The notes below the pieces were generated by a model. It was not told the DNA's origin and made no database searches. It saw only the letters and a list, made by a program, of their open reading frames with translations. From Microcaldota archaeon (GTDB lineage: Archaea > Micrarchaeota > Micrarchaeia > Anstonellales > Bilamarchaeaceae), in assembly GCA_018304385.1 (NCBI GenBank), contig JAGVWJ010000006.1, positions 1-41,822 of the forward strand: a DNA stretch of 41,822 nucleotides. The letters are read 5' to 3'. Both the position numbers and the translations under genes were made by a program. Below, piece after piece: positions 28,754 to 36,298 of the stretch (within the stretch, counting starts at the first letter, position 1; the number at the start of each line of letters is the position of its first letter).

Positions 28754-30310
28754 TTATTTTTCTCCTAAAATCTTTTCAGCCAATATTGCATAGGCTGGCC
28801 TTGAAATTAAAAATCCAAGTAATGAACCGAGTATTGTAGAAATCGAGAAGTTGATTACCTCAACTATACCTGAAAAGAGTAATGGAAGCATAGCAACAAC
28901 TGCAACAACAACATTTGTTTTTATTATATCAAATGCGTGTTCTATGCGTTCATGCAATGAGCCAGCTTTTTTTAACATCTCATCAGTTATTACAATCTGC
29001 GCATCAACACCAACGCCAATTGCAGCAATTATTCCTGCTATTGCAGCAAGATCTACAGTAAATGATCCTAATATTGATAATAGTATAATTAGTTCTGATA
29101 TGCTTATTGCAATTATAGGTAATATTACTTTTGGCGAGCTATATCGCAATGCAATTAATATAGATATCGCAACCAGTGCAGCAGTTATACCTATAAGACT
29201 TATCTTCAAAGCCTCATTACCAAGTGTTGCGGGTATTTCTGTTTTGCTGCCTAGTGATATTTGCACAGGTAATGCGCCACCCTTTAATATTGTTTCAAGC
29301 CTGCGTACCTCTTCTAGAGCTAGTTTTGAGCTTGTTTGCTGATCCCCAAATACATCAATTGATAATCCGGATGAACCACCTTGTATTTTTGGTGAAATAT
29401 CTTCTGTTTCTCTTATAACAAATCCTTTTTCCTTTATTTTATCTTTTATTGCAGCGTCCTCGCTTTTAGAAATAATTGCAATTGTTTTGTTTGTTTTCGG
29501 TGCAAATTCATCCAATTTTTCGATTATATACAATTCTATATTCCCTTCATCTAGTCGCAACGTATCGGTTGCAGTTTTTATTAGTTCACTATCTATTGCA
29601 TCTCCTGGTGCATCCTTTCTAAGATCTTTTAATGATATAAATATTGCAGCATCCTCTGGCCTATCTATGAACATATATAATGGAAAGTTTGCCTTGCCCT
29701 TAACTAGCCTTGCAAAATCTCCTCCGCCTTTTGCAGTTAAGCTGAATGCAACTGCCCAATCTCTGCCTTGTGGTGGCTGCGTTGAACCGATACTCTCCCT
29801 GTAAATATCTTCTCCTTTTATTACTATTTTACCATCTACAATACCAAAGAAAACACCTTGCTCAGAAAGAATTCCCTCAATCTCATCTATATTTTTATCA
29901 CTTGCCTTTGCAAGCTCTACGTTTATTGCATTATCGCCAATTGCACGCACACGGGCTTCAGTTAATCCTAGAAAACTAACACGCTTTTTTACTGTATCAA
30001 CTATTATGTTCATCGTTTCCTGATCAACTGATTTTTCCAGTATTATAGGTATTCTAACTCCGCCGTTAAAATCAATTCCAAACTTAATTCCATTTAATCC
30101 AATGTTAATTAGCGCCAGCGCAACCAATGCGAGTAACCCAGCTATTTTCATTTTCTGATCCTTCCACAAAACTGCGAGCGACCCAAATACAATTAATGCT
30201 AGAATTATTATAAGGCCTGCAAATTGTTTATATGCAAACGTGCCTATGGCTGCCAGTGCTAGCAAAATGAATATTAAAAATATTCTCCTGTCAATTTTCT
30301 TTTCTTCCAT
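28754..30310 (-). CDS. secD: Protein-export membrane protein SecD
   Basis: SecD assists protein translocation through SecYEG from the outer side, using the membrane potential. The 518-residue product has an N-terminal helix, the FGIDFNGGVRIPI motif (D1 signature), a large extracytoplasmic domain (EARVRAIGDNAINVELA), and five further helices in the C-terminal RND-type half (ISLIGITAALVAISILIAL, IAAIGVGVDAQIVITDEML). It lies 4 bases after secF, in the reversed order secF-secD common in archaea; no yajC. Confidence 0.94.
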   Translation of the reverse strand: MEEKKIDRRIFLIFILLALAAIGTFAYKQFAGLIIILALIVFGSLAVLWKDQKMKIAGLLALVALALINIGLNGIKFGIDFNGGVRIPIILEKSVDQETMNIIVDTVKKRVSFLGLTEARVRAIGDNAINVELAKASDKNIDEIEGILSEQGVFFGIVDGKIVIKGEDIYRESIGSTQPPQGRDWAVAFSLTAKGGGDFARLVKGKANFPLYMFIDRPEDAAIFISLKDLRKDAPGDAIDSELIKTATDTLRLDEGNIELYIIEKLDEFAPKTNKTIAIISKSEDAAIKDKIKEKGFVIRETEDISPKIQGGSSGLSIDVFGDQQTSSKLALEEVRRLETILKGGALPVQISLGSKTEIPATLGNEALKISLIGITAALVAISILIALRYSSPKVILPIIAISISELIILLSILGSFTVDLAAIAGIIAAIGVGVDAQIVITDEMLKKAGSLHERIEHAFDIIKTNVVVAVVAMLPLLFSGIVEVINFSISTILGSLLGFLISRPAYAILAEKILGEK

Positions 30311-30314
30311 TCTT

Positions 30315-31415
30315 TTACACCATCACTTTACTCTCATGCTCCTTGCGTTCCATATACCACAATATTAATACTGCATTGATACCCCATGTTGCAAACAAAT
30401 CACCCACTAATCCAGCTAGTGCAACAGCCGATATATCAAAATATGTTGTTATTCTTGTGGCATTTGCTATTAGGAAAAGCACTGCGAATGCAATTATTGC
30501 AGCAATGCTCATTGTAGCACCGGTTTTTAGTGCACCCCATGCCTTTTCCCTGTTATTACCTGGTCTGTCCAGCATTCTTTTTGTAAGTAGTACATCCGTA
30601 TCTAATGAAAAACCAACAAGCATTAGCAGCGCAGCAAAGCTTGGCAGTGTAAATGGTATGCCAAACAAACCCATTGCACCCAATGCAATAGTTACATCGC
30701 TCGCAGAGCCTATTATTACTGCTGCTGCCGGTATTAATTTTCTAAAGAATAAGAATACGAATATAGTGCTTAGTATTGCTGATAGTATTACTACATTTTT
30801 TGCTTTATCTATAAATCTTATACTTAATGCTGGACTAACTGATTGCACAGATATTGAAGAGTATTTAACTGTTTTTTCTATTGGTTTTGCTATTTGATCC
30901 CTATAATCTGAATAAACCTTATTATATGCATTATTCATCTCTTTTCTTAGTTCATTAAGATTTGAGATTTCTTCTGCTTTTTTATCATTTTTTGTCAGTG
31001 TAAAGAGTTCATTCGTTACTACGTTTATTTCCCTTCTTTTTTCCAGATATTCTGGTAATGCAGCAGTGTTATTGGTAGTATTAACCTCTAATCTTTCAAC
31101 AAGCCCAATCTTGCTATTAAAGCTTGTTTTTAGTTCATCTGCCTTAAGCAGTATATCGCTTTGTTCTATTTCTATTTCTGCTTTATAACCAAATGTAGTT
31201 TCGAAAACCTTTATATCTGCCTTTATATTTTCGCTTTCTAAGTTTGTTTTTAATGCAGTTGTGTCTATGTTTTCATCTAGCGTAAGTGTAATTAGCGTTC
31301 CTCCTTTGAAATCTACGCCAAGTTTTATTTGTGGGATGTAATAAAGCGATAATATGATTAGTAGTAATGGTGGAATCATCAATAATTTATAATTTCCTTG
31401 ATAAATATTAGTCAT
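30315..31415 (-). CDS. secF: Protein-export membrane protein SecF
   Basis: Partner of SecD. LGVDFKGGTLITLTL near residue 32 is the SecF/SecD signature. The C-terminal half has VSPALSIRFIDKAKN, LPSFAALLMLVGFSLDTDVLL and related helices of the RND fold. An elongated loop (about residues 95-160, NELFTLTKNDKKAEE) looks longer than usual. The start at 31415 (MTNIYQGN) is preferred; an in-frame ATG 42 bases upstream would extend through a heptad repeat. Confidence 0.92.
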   Translation of the reverse strand: MTNIYQGNYKLLMIPPLLLIILSLYYIPQIKLGVDFKGGTLITLTLDENIDTTALKTNLESENIKADIKVFETTFGYKAEIEIEQSDILLKADELKTSFNSKIGLVERLEVNTTNNTAALPEYLEKRREINVVTNELFTLTKNDKKAEEISNLNELRKEMNNAYNKVYSDYRDQIAKPIEKTVKYSSISVQSVSPALSIRFIDKAKNVVILSAILSTIFVFLFFRKLIPAAAVIIGSASDVTIALGAMGLFGIPFTLPSFAALLMLVGFSLDTDVLLTKRMLDRPGNNREKAWGALKTGATMSIAAIIAFAVLFLIANATRITTYFDISAVALAGLVGDLFATWGINAVLILWYMERKEHESKVMV

Positions 31416-31428
31416 AAAGTTACTGCCT

Positions 31429-31490
31429 TGAGCCTTGGGCCTTGAGCAATGAGCCACGTGTTTTGCTCACGGCACATTGCTCACTGCTCA
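31429..31490. repeat. Heptad repeats in both orientations upstream of secF
   Basis: Plus-strand units at 31429-31456 fit TGRGCNN four times, and minus-strand units at 31463-31490 fit it three times, with one diverged unit (CGGCACA). Together they form an imperfect stem-loop around TGTTTTGCTCA. It lies between the secF start and the HEAT gene end. Confidence 0.55.
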
Positions 31491-31540
31491 TTGCAATTAG
31501 TATGTTTATATTAGAAAATTAGATTTTTAATAGTACTAGA

Positions 31541-33064
31541 TTAGAAAAATTGTTTACCTCGTCTCTTCCACGGTTGGTTTCTTTCTTTTGCTCGATCTAT
31601 TTCATGAAGAGCTGTTGCTGCTGCTTTCGCACCTCTTTTAGCATATCCTTGTAGTTCTGCAGTTGCTTCAGTTCTCTCACCGTTTCTGCCTTGCATAGCA
31701 GTGTGTTTTAATTCAAATATTCTTGCATTTAACTCTTGTTTTCTTATCTCTGCAATTCTTGGTAGAACTGCAATTGCTTCTTTGGCACTTGCTAAACCAA
31801 ATAAAAGTACTGCCTTTTCAATATTTGCCCTTACTGCTTTATCCCCTCTTTTATTTTCGAACAAAGCCATCATTGTTGGGATTGTATATGTAAGCTTATT
31901 AACTAGAATATGCCCTATTGCGAGATTTTTTGCCTGGTTGTCTGTTCCATTTAATACATCTAGAATTATTTGCTTCGCATCTTCATTACCATGTACTGCA
32001 AATCTTGCTATTGCGCTGATACAAGCATCCTTTATCTGGACATTCTCAGTTTTTCCCAGTGATTCTTTTAAGTGCGGTATGGCTTCAGGTACTATCCATC
32101 TTACAGCTGCAGCAACTGCAGCATTTTTTACATCTACATCTCTGTCATTTATTTTACTCTTTATTACGAGCTTTAATTGCATTGATAAACTCTTTCTCAT
32201 TGCAATAACATTCAACGCATAAATCGCTAATTTATGCTCACCGCGATATATCCAACCTAGCAGTTGATTTCTTATTTTTTCTTCAGGCATTCCAGCCATC
32301 ACATTTGCAATAAGTTTTGAATCGCCATTTAGCACTTTTGCAACAAGCATTGCACGTCCATCGCTGGTGCTTATCATTGCTTCTACTGCGAATTCTGCTG
32401 TCTGTGCATCGTGTAATCGTTGCTCTAAGAATTGTAAATCATTATCAAATGCCCAAACAATTCGTGCGCATGCGGCGCGAACTGCAGGTTGCTCGTGATA
32501 ATCCTTAAAATCATCCTCAACTATGTCCTTTAATCGCCTTGCTAATCGATCTACATTATCACTAAATAAAGGTCCTTCATCTTCAGCATAAGTAGTTTTG
32601 CTTTCTTTTCCTATTACCTCAATTATTCTAGCAAGATTTACTGCTTTCAGTTCTGAGAACAGACCCTTGCTTGTAACCATGCAAAATTCATCTACTAGTT
32701 TTCCAAATATTTTTGCCCTATGTGCTTGAGAGAGCGTTGGATATAATTTAATAAATTGATCTATTAACTTTGTAGCATATTCACCGCCTGCTTTAAGAAG
32801 TACGTCTATAACAAGTTTGGCTACTTGTGGATTTCCTTTTGCATCCTTTGCAATACCTTGAGTCCATGCATCTTTTAATTGCTCATCAGTTGTTGTTAGT
32901 CTATCTTTTAATGTGCTAGCTTGGGATCTATTCGCAATGGCAGTAGTTGTAGCATCCCACAACTTAGCGCCGAACCATTTTGCCTTGCCATTAGAACCAT
33001 TAGTGCCACTAGCGGTTTTTGGTCCTGTCACTTGAGCTTTGGGAGCGATCTGTGCCTCAGTCAT
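31541..33064 (-). CDS. HEAT-repeat protein
   Basis: A 507-residue helical solenoid. After a low-complexity N-terminus (QVTGPKTASGTNGSNGK), repeated pairs of helices span about residues 80-480, for example DVDVKNAAVAAAVRWIVPEA, IPHLKESLG and VQIKDACISAIARFAVHG. The C-terminus is basic (RNQPWKRRGKQFF). GAGG lies 7 bases before the ATG at 33064 and a TATA-like TATTTAAAAAC near 33110. No enzymatic motif. Probably a scaffold or binding protein. Confidence 0.75.
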   Translation of the reverse strand: MTEAQIAPKAQVTGPKTASGTNGSNGKAKWFGAKLWDATTTAIANRSQASTLKDRLTTTDEQLKDAWTQGIAKDAKGNPQVAKLVIDVLLKAGGEYATKLIDQFIKLYPTLSQAHRAKIFGKLVDEFCMVTSKGLFSELKAVNLARIIEVIGKESKTTYAEDEGPLFSDNVDRLARRLKDIVEDDFKDYHEQPAVRAACARIVWAFDNDLQFLEQRLHDAQTAEFAVEAMISTSDGRAMLVAKVLNGDSKLIANVMAGMPEEKIRNQLLGWIYRGEHKLAIYALNVIAMRKSLSMQLKLVIKSKINDRDVDVKNAAVAAAVRWIVPEAIPHLKESLGKTENVQIKDACISAIARFAVHGNEDAKQIILDVLNGTDNQAKNLAIGHILVNKLTYTIPTMMALFENKRGDKAVRANIEKAVLLFGLASAKEAIAVLPRIAEIRKQELNARIFELKHTAMQGRNGERTEATAELQGYAKRGAKAAATALHEIDRAKERNQPWKRRGKQFF

Positions 33065-33149
33065 ATCATATCCTCTAAGTAATTAGTATATTCTATTGTG
33101 TATCAAAGGGTTTTTAAATATGTGTTTTTTAGTGGTTTTTAAAGTAAAA

Positions 33150-33289
33150 TGGACTCGAGGGGATTTGCGTAACCCAATTAACTGTGGGTTTTGGGCCGCC
33201 TTTTCCTAAAAGGCGGAAATCGCACCCCCGGCCTCCCGAATGCGAATCGGGCGCTATATTAAGCCATTCGTCTGCTTAGCTACGAGCCC
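33150..33289 (-). tRNA. tRNA-Ala (CGC) with T-loop intron and expanded D loop
   Basis: Acceptor GGGCTCG (33283-33289) pairs with CGAGTCC (33151-33157), including G3-U70, the alanine identity pair. Discriminator A at 33150. Anticodon arm CCCGA-TTCGCAT-TCGGG gives CGC (33242-33244), uninterrupted. T-stem strands GGGGG and CCCCT are separated by a 55-base insertion at about 33167-33221; removing it gives the 7-base loop TGCAAAT (G at position 55 is unusual). The intron contains CCGCCTTTT/AAAAGGCGG and AACCCA/TGGGTT hairpins. The D loop between GCTA and TAGC is 20 bases, with TAAGC/GCTTA inside, so a second small intron of about 7-11 bases is possible. Confidence 0.82.
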
Positions 33290-33308
33290 AAAATTTAGTC
33301 TATTTTTA

Positions 33309-33638
33309 TTACTGATTGAATGCATTAAGCCTTCTTATAAGCTCAGTAAAAACAATCCTCTTTTTTTCTGTAGAAAGCTGGAAAAGAACTTTTTTTATTG
33401 CTTGGGAAGAGATAGTGAATATATAATTAATTTTTATTACACTATCTTTTATTGCACCCTCCTTTTTAGTCAAGGGAATACCTTTCATTTCTATATTACT
33501 GGTTATGCCAGCAACAATAATATTACCAAGTTCTTCAAATAAAACGACACATGGCCTTGTTTTTGTTCCAGGTGTATCTGTGAATTGAACTTCTGCAAGA
33601 ACCACGTCTCCTGATTTAAACACGTTCCCAAGCCTCAT
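33309..33638 (-). CDS. PemK/MazF-family toxin
   Basis: A 109-residue protein with GDVVLAEVQFTDTPGTKTRPCVVLFEE, the conserved N-terminal half of PemK/MazF (mRNA-cleaving) toxins, including the catalytic-type Arg in KTRP and AGITSN. The start overlaps the antitoxin end by 23 bases. It lies just downstream, on the same strand, of the RHH-type gene, as usual for these pairs. Sequence specificity unknown. Confidence 0.82.
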   Translation of the reverse strand: MRLGNVFKSGDVVLAEVQFTDTPGTKTRPCVVLFEELGNIIVAGITSNIEMKGIPLTKKEGAIKDSVIKINYIFTISSQAIKKVLFQLSTEKKRIVFTELIRRLNAFNQ

Positions 33639-33837
33639 CTTCCGTATTATCCCAGAGTTCCTTCATCTTTGCTTTTTGGATTTGACTCAAAAACCTGTCT
33701 TGGTACGACTCAGAATGCTTAGCAAGATCTACAAGTTCAGATATAACCTCGTTATAGCTTTCCCTTGGATGTTTTTTGAGTTTGTTAAGGTCTTCAAGTA
33801 CCTCAACATCTATTCTAACAGTTGTGAATTGTGACAT
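33616..33837 (-). CDS. Ribbon-helix-helix-type antitoxin
   Basis: 73 residues: FTTVRIDVEVLEDLNKLKKHPRESYNEVIS forms the strand and two helices of the RHH/VapB-like DNA-binding fold (quoted here only as FTTVRIDVEVLEDL and ESYNEVIS), followed by a toxin-binding tail (KELWDNTEDEAWERV). AGGTG lies 7 bases ahead of the ATG; a TTTATAAA TATA box is near 33873-33880. Pairs with the overlapping PemK toxin and probably represses the operon. Confidence 0.8.
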   Translation of the reverse strand: MSQFTTVRIDVEVLEDLNKLKKHPRESYNEVISELVDLAKHSESYQDRFLSQIQKAKMKELWDNTEDEAWERV

Positions 33838-33888
33838 ATATACGCACCTATAGCTATTTATATGTACATATATTTTTATAAATCTTAT

Positions 33889-33944
33889 GCAAGGGAAGAA
33901 ACCTCAGACCAGACCTGAGGACGCTCTCAAGGTTTTGCCCTTGC
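33889..33944. other. Nested hairpin element between TA pair and methyltransferase
   Basis: GCAAGGG (33889-33895) pairs with CCCTTGC (33938-33944), enclosing CCTCAG/CTGAGG (33902-33920). Strand and whether it is an RNA are not known. Its core repeats at 35966-35988. Confidence 0.4.
33900..33933 (+). repeat. Direct repeat flanking the MNT-HEPN-MTase cassette, copy 1
   Basis: AACCTCAGACCAGACCTGAG opens a roughly 33-base element ending CAAGGT. It matches copy 2 at 35966-35997, with one mismatch in the first 21 bases and a short gap further on. Confidence 0.55.
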
Positions 33945-33986
33945 TGTCGAGGTGCTTTCTGAGTACTGAGATCTATAAAGGTTGCT

Positions 33987-34724
33987 CTATTTTCGTATTA
34001 TCCAAACCATCTCTTGTTTTTCGTCTTTAAGACTTTCTCCGTTGAATCCACCGTAAACATTCCAAGTCTTGAAACCGGCTGCTCTAAGAAGTAATTCGAA
34101 CTCTTTTTTGTAGATGTAACAAAGATGCATTGGCAGTACTTTGCAAGTATGGCCTTTGGCATCAGTTAGAAATGAGGTCGCACGGATTAGTTGTTTCATT
34201 GGTTCGTAGTATATCTGTTCTTGACGAAAATATTTTACTCCTTTTATCAATACAGTATCTCTTTTTGTTTTTACTCCATTTCTTTTTGCCATGATGGTAA
34301 AACTCGGATAAAAGAAATTTATTATCAATTTTCCTCCCTTCTTTAAATGTTTCTTGAAGTTCTTCAAGGTTTTAATCTGATCTTCGCTTGATTCAACATG
34401 ATTGAATGCCCTATAAGGAACGATAACCAGGTCGTATTTCTTGTTTGCATTAAAATTTTGCATGTTTGCTTTCCATACGTTGGGTTCAAGACCCATGGTC
34501 TTTGCTTTTTTACGCAGTACGTCAAGCATTTTTGCAGAGAGGTCTATTCCTTCGATATTTATGCCATTTTTAAGTAATGGAAGAAGAATTCTTCCTGTTC
34601 CACAAGCAATTTCCAACACATTGCCCCTAGCTTTCTTTGCTTGCATTAGATAGAACTTCAAATCTCCTTTAGTGCCAATATAGACATGATCATAAATTTC
34701 TGCGAATTCGTTGTAATCTTTCAT
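33987..34724 (-). CDS. Class I SAM-dependent methyltransferase
   Basis: 245 residues. VLEIACGTGRILLPL is motif I, GIDLSAKMLDVLRKKA holds the acidic ribose ligand (motif II), and DLVIVPYRAFNHVES is motif IV. No DNA (DPPY/NPPY) or specific RNA signature, so substrate may be a small molecule or protein. Start 34724 (MKDYNEF) has AGGTGA 5 bases ahead; an ATG 15 bases earlier is less likely. It directly follows the HEPN gene, making a three-gene operon. Confidence 0.88.
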   Translation of the reverse strand: MKDYNEFAEIYDHVYIGTKGDLKFYLMQAKKARGNVLEIACGTGRILLPLLKNGINIEGIDLSAKMLDVLRKKAKTMGLEPNVWKANMQNFNANKKYDLVIVPYRAFNHVESSEDQIKTLKNFKKHLKKGGKLIINFFYPSFTIMAKRNGVKTKRDTVLIKGVKYFRQEQIYYEPMKQLIRATSFLTDAKGHTCKVLPMHLCYIYKKEFELLLRAAGFKTWNVYGGFNGESLKDEKQEMVWIIRK

Positions 34725-34735
34725 CGTTTCACCTT

Positions 34736-35239
34736 TCATCCTAACCCCTTAGCCTCAAGTACGATGCGTTTGATTGCAGCTAGAAATTCCTTGGCCTGGG
34801 TTCTTGCAAAACTGGCATCAACCGAGTTTATCTCGCCAATACCATACGAGGCTTGAACTCTCCAAGTCCGTACTTTATCAAGTGTTTCTGCATATCTTTC
34901 GCTAAGCTCTTTGGCACGCTGGAGATATTCGAGATATTTGTTGTCGACCTTACCTTTCTTTGCATAAAATCTTTCAAAAGCCAGCACTGCGCATTCGTGT
35001 GATTTCGCCTCAAGACCTATAAGCCATAGTGCGGCCAATGTGGCATGATACATGGAATAATACGCTGTGACTATAGTCCAGTCAAAAAATTTGTTGCTGA
35101 ACATAAGTTCCATTGCGGCTATATTTGTGTCCGCCTTTTCAATATGTTCATCTGCTGCATCCAAATTGGGTTTTTTCTTTATCAACCTAGGTGGTGACTC
35201 TGGGGTACCTATAAAGCATCTGTCAAGTCTATCCATCAT
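34736..35239 (-). CDS. HEPN-domain protein (UPF0332-like)
   Basis: 167 residues. AYYSMYHATLAALWLIG and SHECAVLAFERFYAKKG match the first helices of HEPN proteins, and RTWRVQASYG stands where the catalytic R-x4-6-H or R-x-x-A-D-Y motif occurs. Here the His is absent, as in UPF0332 types, so RNase activity is uncertain. Start at 35239 (or 35236) with GGGTGA upstream, overlapping the MNT gene by 11 bases. With the MNT gene it forms a HEPN/MNT toxin-antitoxin-like pair in which the MNT enzyme may AMPylate the HEPN protein. Confidence 0.8.
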   Translation of the reverse strand: MMDRLDRCFIGTPESPPRLIKKKPNLDAADEHIEKADTNIAAMELMFSNKFFDWTIVTAYYSMYHATLAALWLIGLEAKSHECAVLAFERFYAKKGKVDNKYLEYLQRAKELSERYAETLDKVRTWRVQASYGIGEINSVDASFARTQAKEFLAAIKRIVLEAKGLG

Positions 35240-35858
35240 GTGGTTCACCCATTTTCATTATAAAATTCCAGAAATTATCTTCACCGAAGAAGACGATCCT
35301 CTCACCCCACATGTTCTTGTAGATCGTCTTTTTCTTCCACTCCTTTTCCAGTTCTTTTAGGATTATGGGATGGTAAGATATCTTCTTTCCTGTAATCATC
35401 TCATGCTTCTTCACGATCTTCTCTATGCCATCTTTAGTTTTCCCATTTTCAACAAGCACGAAAAAAAGATCTAGGTCACTGGATTCCCTCTGCTGACTGC
35501 GTGCCACGGAACCAAAAAGCAGGACGAAATAAATAGCGGTGTGGAACTCTTTAGTCGCTTCAGATACTACAGCATGAGCAATGTATCCGTAATCATTCTT
35601 TTTGATGAATTCCCTTTTCTTCTCCAATTCCGCGAAAGCCATGACCTTCTGAACGAGCTCATTGCGTTTGTTCAGATGGTAAAACACCTGATTGCCTTTC
35701 TTTTCCCTTAGCAGCATCTTCGTGCTGACTAACGATTTTAGATACACTGTGGTTCTTTCGTGGGTCGTTCCGACGATTCTCTCGATCTGACGTCCGTAAA
35801 ATTCTTTTGACGGTTCGTGCAGGAAAGCTGTCAAAAGCTTGAATTTGGGTTCTAACAT
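35229..35858 (-). CDS. Winged-helix plus MNT nucleotidyltransferase
   Basis: 209 residues. Residues about 1-75 form a winged helix (FYGRQIERIVGTTHERTTVY), and about 95-175 a minimal nucleotidyltransferase with LLFGSVARSQQRESSDLDLF, the G-S-x10-D-x-D signature of MNT domains (both acidic residues present). Start at 35858 has a TATA box 25 bases upstream, so leaderless. A longer in-frame form reaches back into the operator hairpins and is unlikely. Probably both repressor and AMP-transferase for the downstream HEPN protein. Confidence 0.87.
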   Translation of the reverse strand: MLEPKFKLLTAFLHEPSKEFYGRQIERIVGTTHERTTVYLKSLVSTKMLLREKKGNQVFYHLNKRNELVQKVMAFAELEKKREFIKKNDYGYIAHAVVSEATKEFHTAIYFVLLFGSVARSQQRESSDLDLFFVLVENGKTKDGIEKIVKKHEMITGKKISYHPIILKELEKEWKKKTIYKNMWGERIVFFGEDNFWNFIMKMGEPHDG

Positions 35859-35878
35859 GAATTCATTGTATACTGCAT

Positions 35879-35946
35879 TATTTATAATGGTTTGTAAACA
35901 AACCACGTGGTTTGAAATCAAACCGTATGATTGGAGTTTCAATCAT
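35879..35946 (-). promoter_or_regulatory. TATA box and paired operators of the MNT-HEPN-MTase operon
   Basis: TATAAATA at 35879-35886 (minus strand). Just upstream are two inverted repeats of the form GGTTTG-N4-CAAACC at 35889-35904 and 35909-35924, centred exactly 20 bases apart, then ATGATTG/CAATCAT at 35927-35946. Two sites at two helical turns, touching the TATA/BRE region, fit cooperative repression by a dimeric winged-helix protein such as the MNT protein itself. Confidence 0.6.
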
Positions 35947-35965
35947 AACTATTCAACTTGATGGT

Positions 35966-35997
35966 AACCTCAGATCAGACCTGAGGGCTGCCAAGGT
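35966..35997 (+). repeat. Direct repeat flanking the MNT-HEPN-MTase cassette, copy 2
   Basis: AACCTCAGATCAGACCTGAG followed by GGCTGCCAAGGT. Same orientation as copy 1 at 33900. Lies upstream of the operators and about 65 bases from the tRNA-Leu 3' end. Confidence 0.55.
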
Positions 35998-36062
35998 GCA
36001 TTCAGGTCAATTTCAATCGGTGCTCACATCGAAGAAAAGTAGTGATTCTAAGAAAAGTGAGA

Positions 36063-36270
36063 TGCAGGGGAAGAGATTTGCTCATTGAAGCCTTTTCTTT
36101 ACAAAACAATAGAGAAAAGGCTTCAATTGAACTCTTGAACCCACTAAGGGACCGAACCCTGAATCCGGCACGTTTGGTCGGTGTCTGGAAATACCAGATG
36201 GCTTTTTCCAGGGTTTTTGCCATTAGTCGAACCTAATACAAAAAGCCTTTGACCACTTCGTTACCCCTGC
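36063..36270 (-). tRNA. tRNA-Leu (CAG) with two non-canonical introns
   Basis: GCAGGGG (36264-36270) pairs with CCCCTGC (36064-36070); discriminator A at 36063. Anticodon arm CCGGA-TTCAGGG-TTCGG gives CAG (36159-36161), uninterrupted. Removing 75 bases at about 36173-36247 joins GGTCAAA to CGTG and restores the D stem ACG/CGT. Removing 49 bases at about 36078-36126 restores AAGAG-TTCAAAT-CTCTT. The 84-base product has a 15-base class II variable arm. The D intron holds GGCTTTTT/AAAAAGCC, ATTAG/CTAAT and CTGG/CCAG. The T intron has a 14-bp stem starting TTGAAGCC. Repeated bases at the junctions leave the cut points uncertain by up to four bases. Confidence 0.88.
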
Positions 36271-36298
36271 CTAATTTACATTATAACTAGAAATACTT

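Noticed and set aside
26768..31490. Short regularly spaced repeats as a possible CRISPR array
   Set aside because: Units are 7 bases in direct contact without spacers, and no cas genes are present in the window.
36002..36236. Open frames on both strands over the tRNA-Leu region
   Set aside because: The region folds into a full tRNA-Leu with two introns, so these frames are coincidental.
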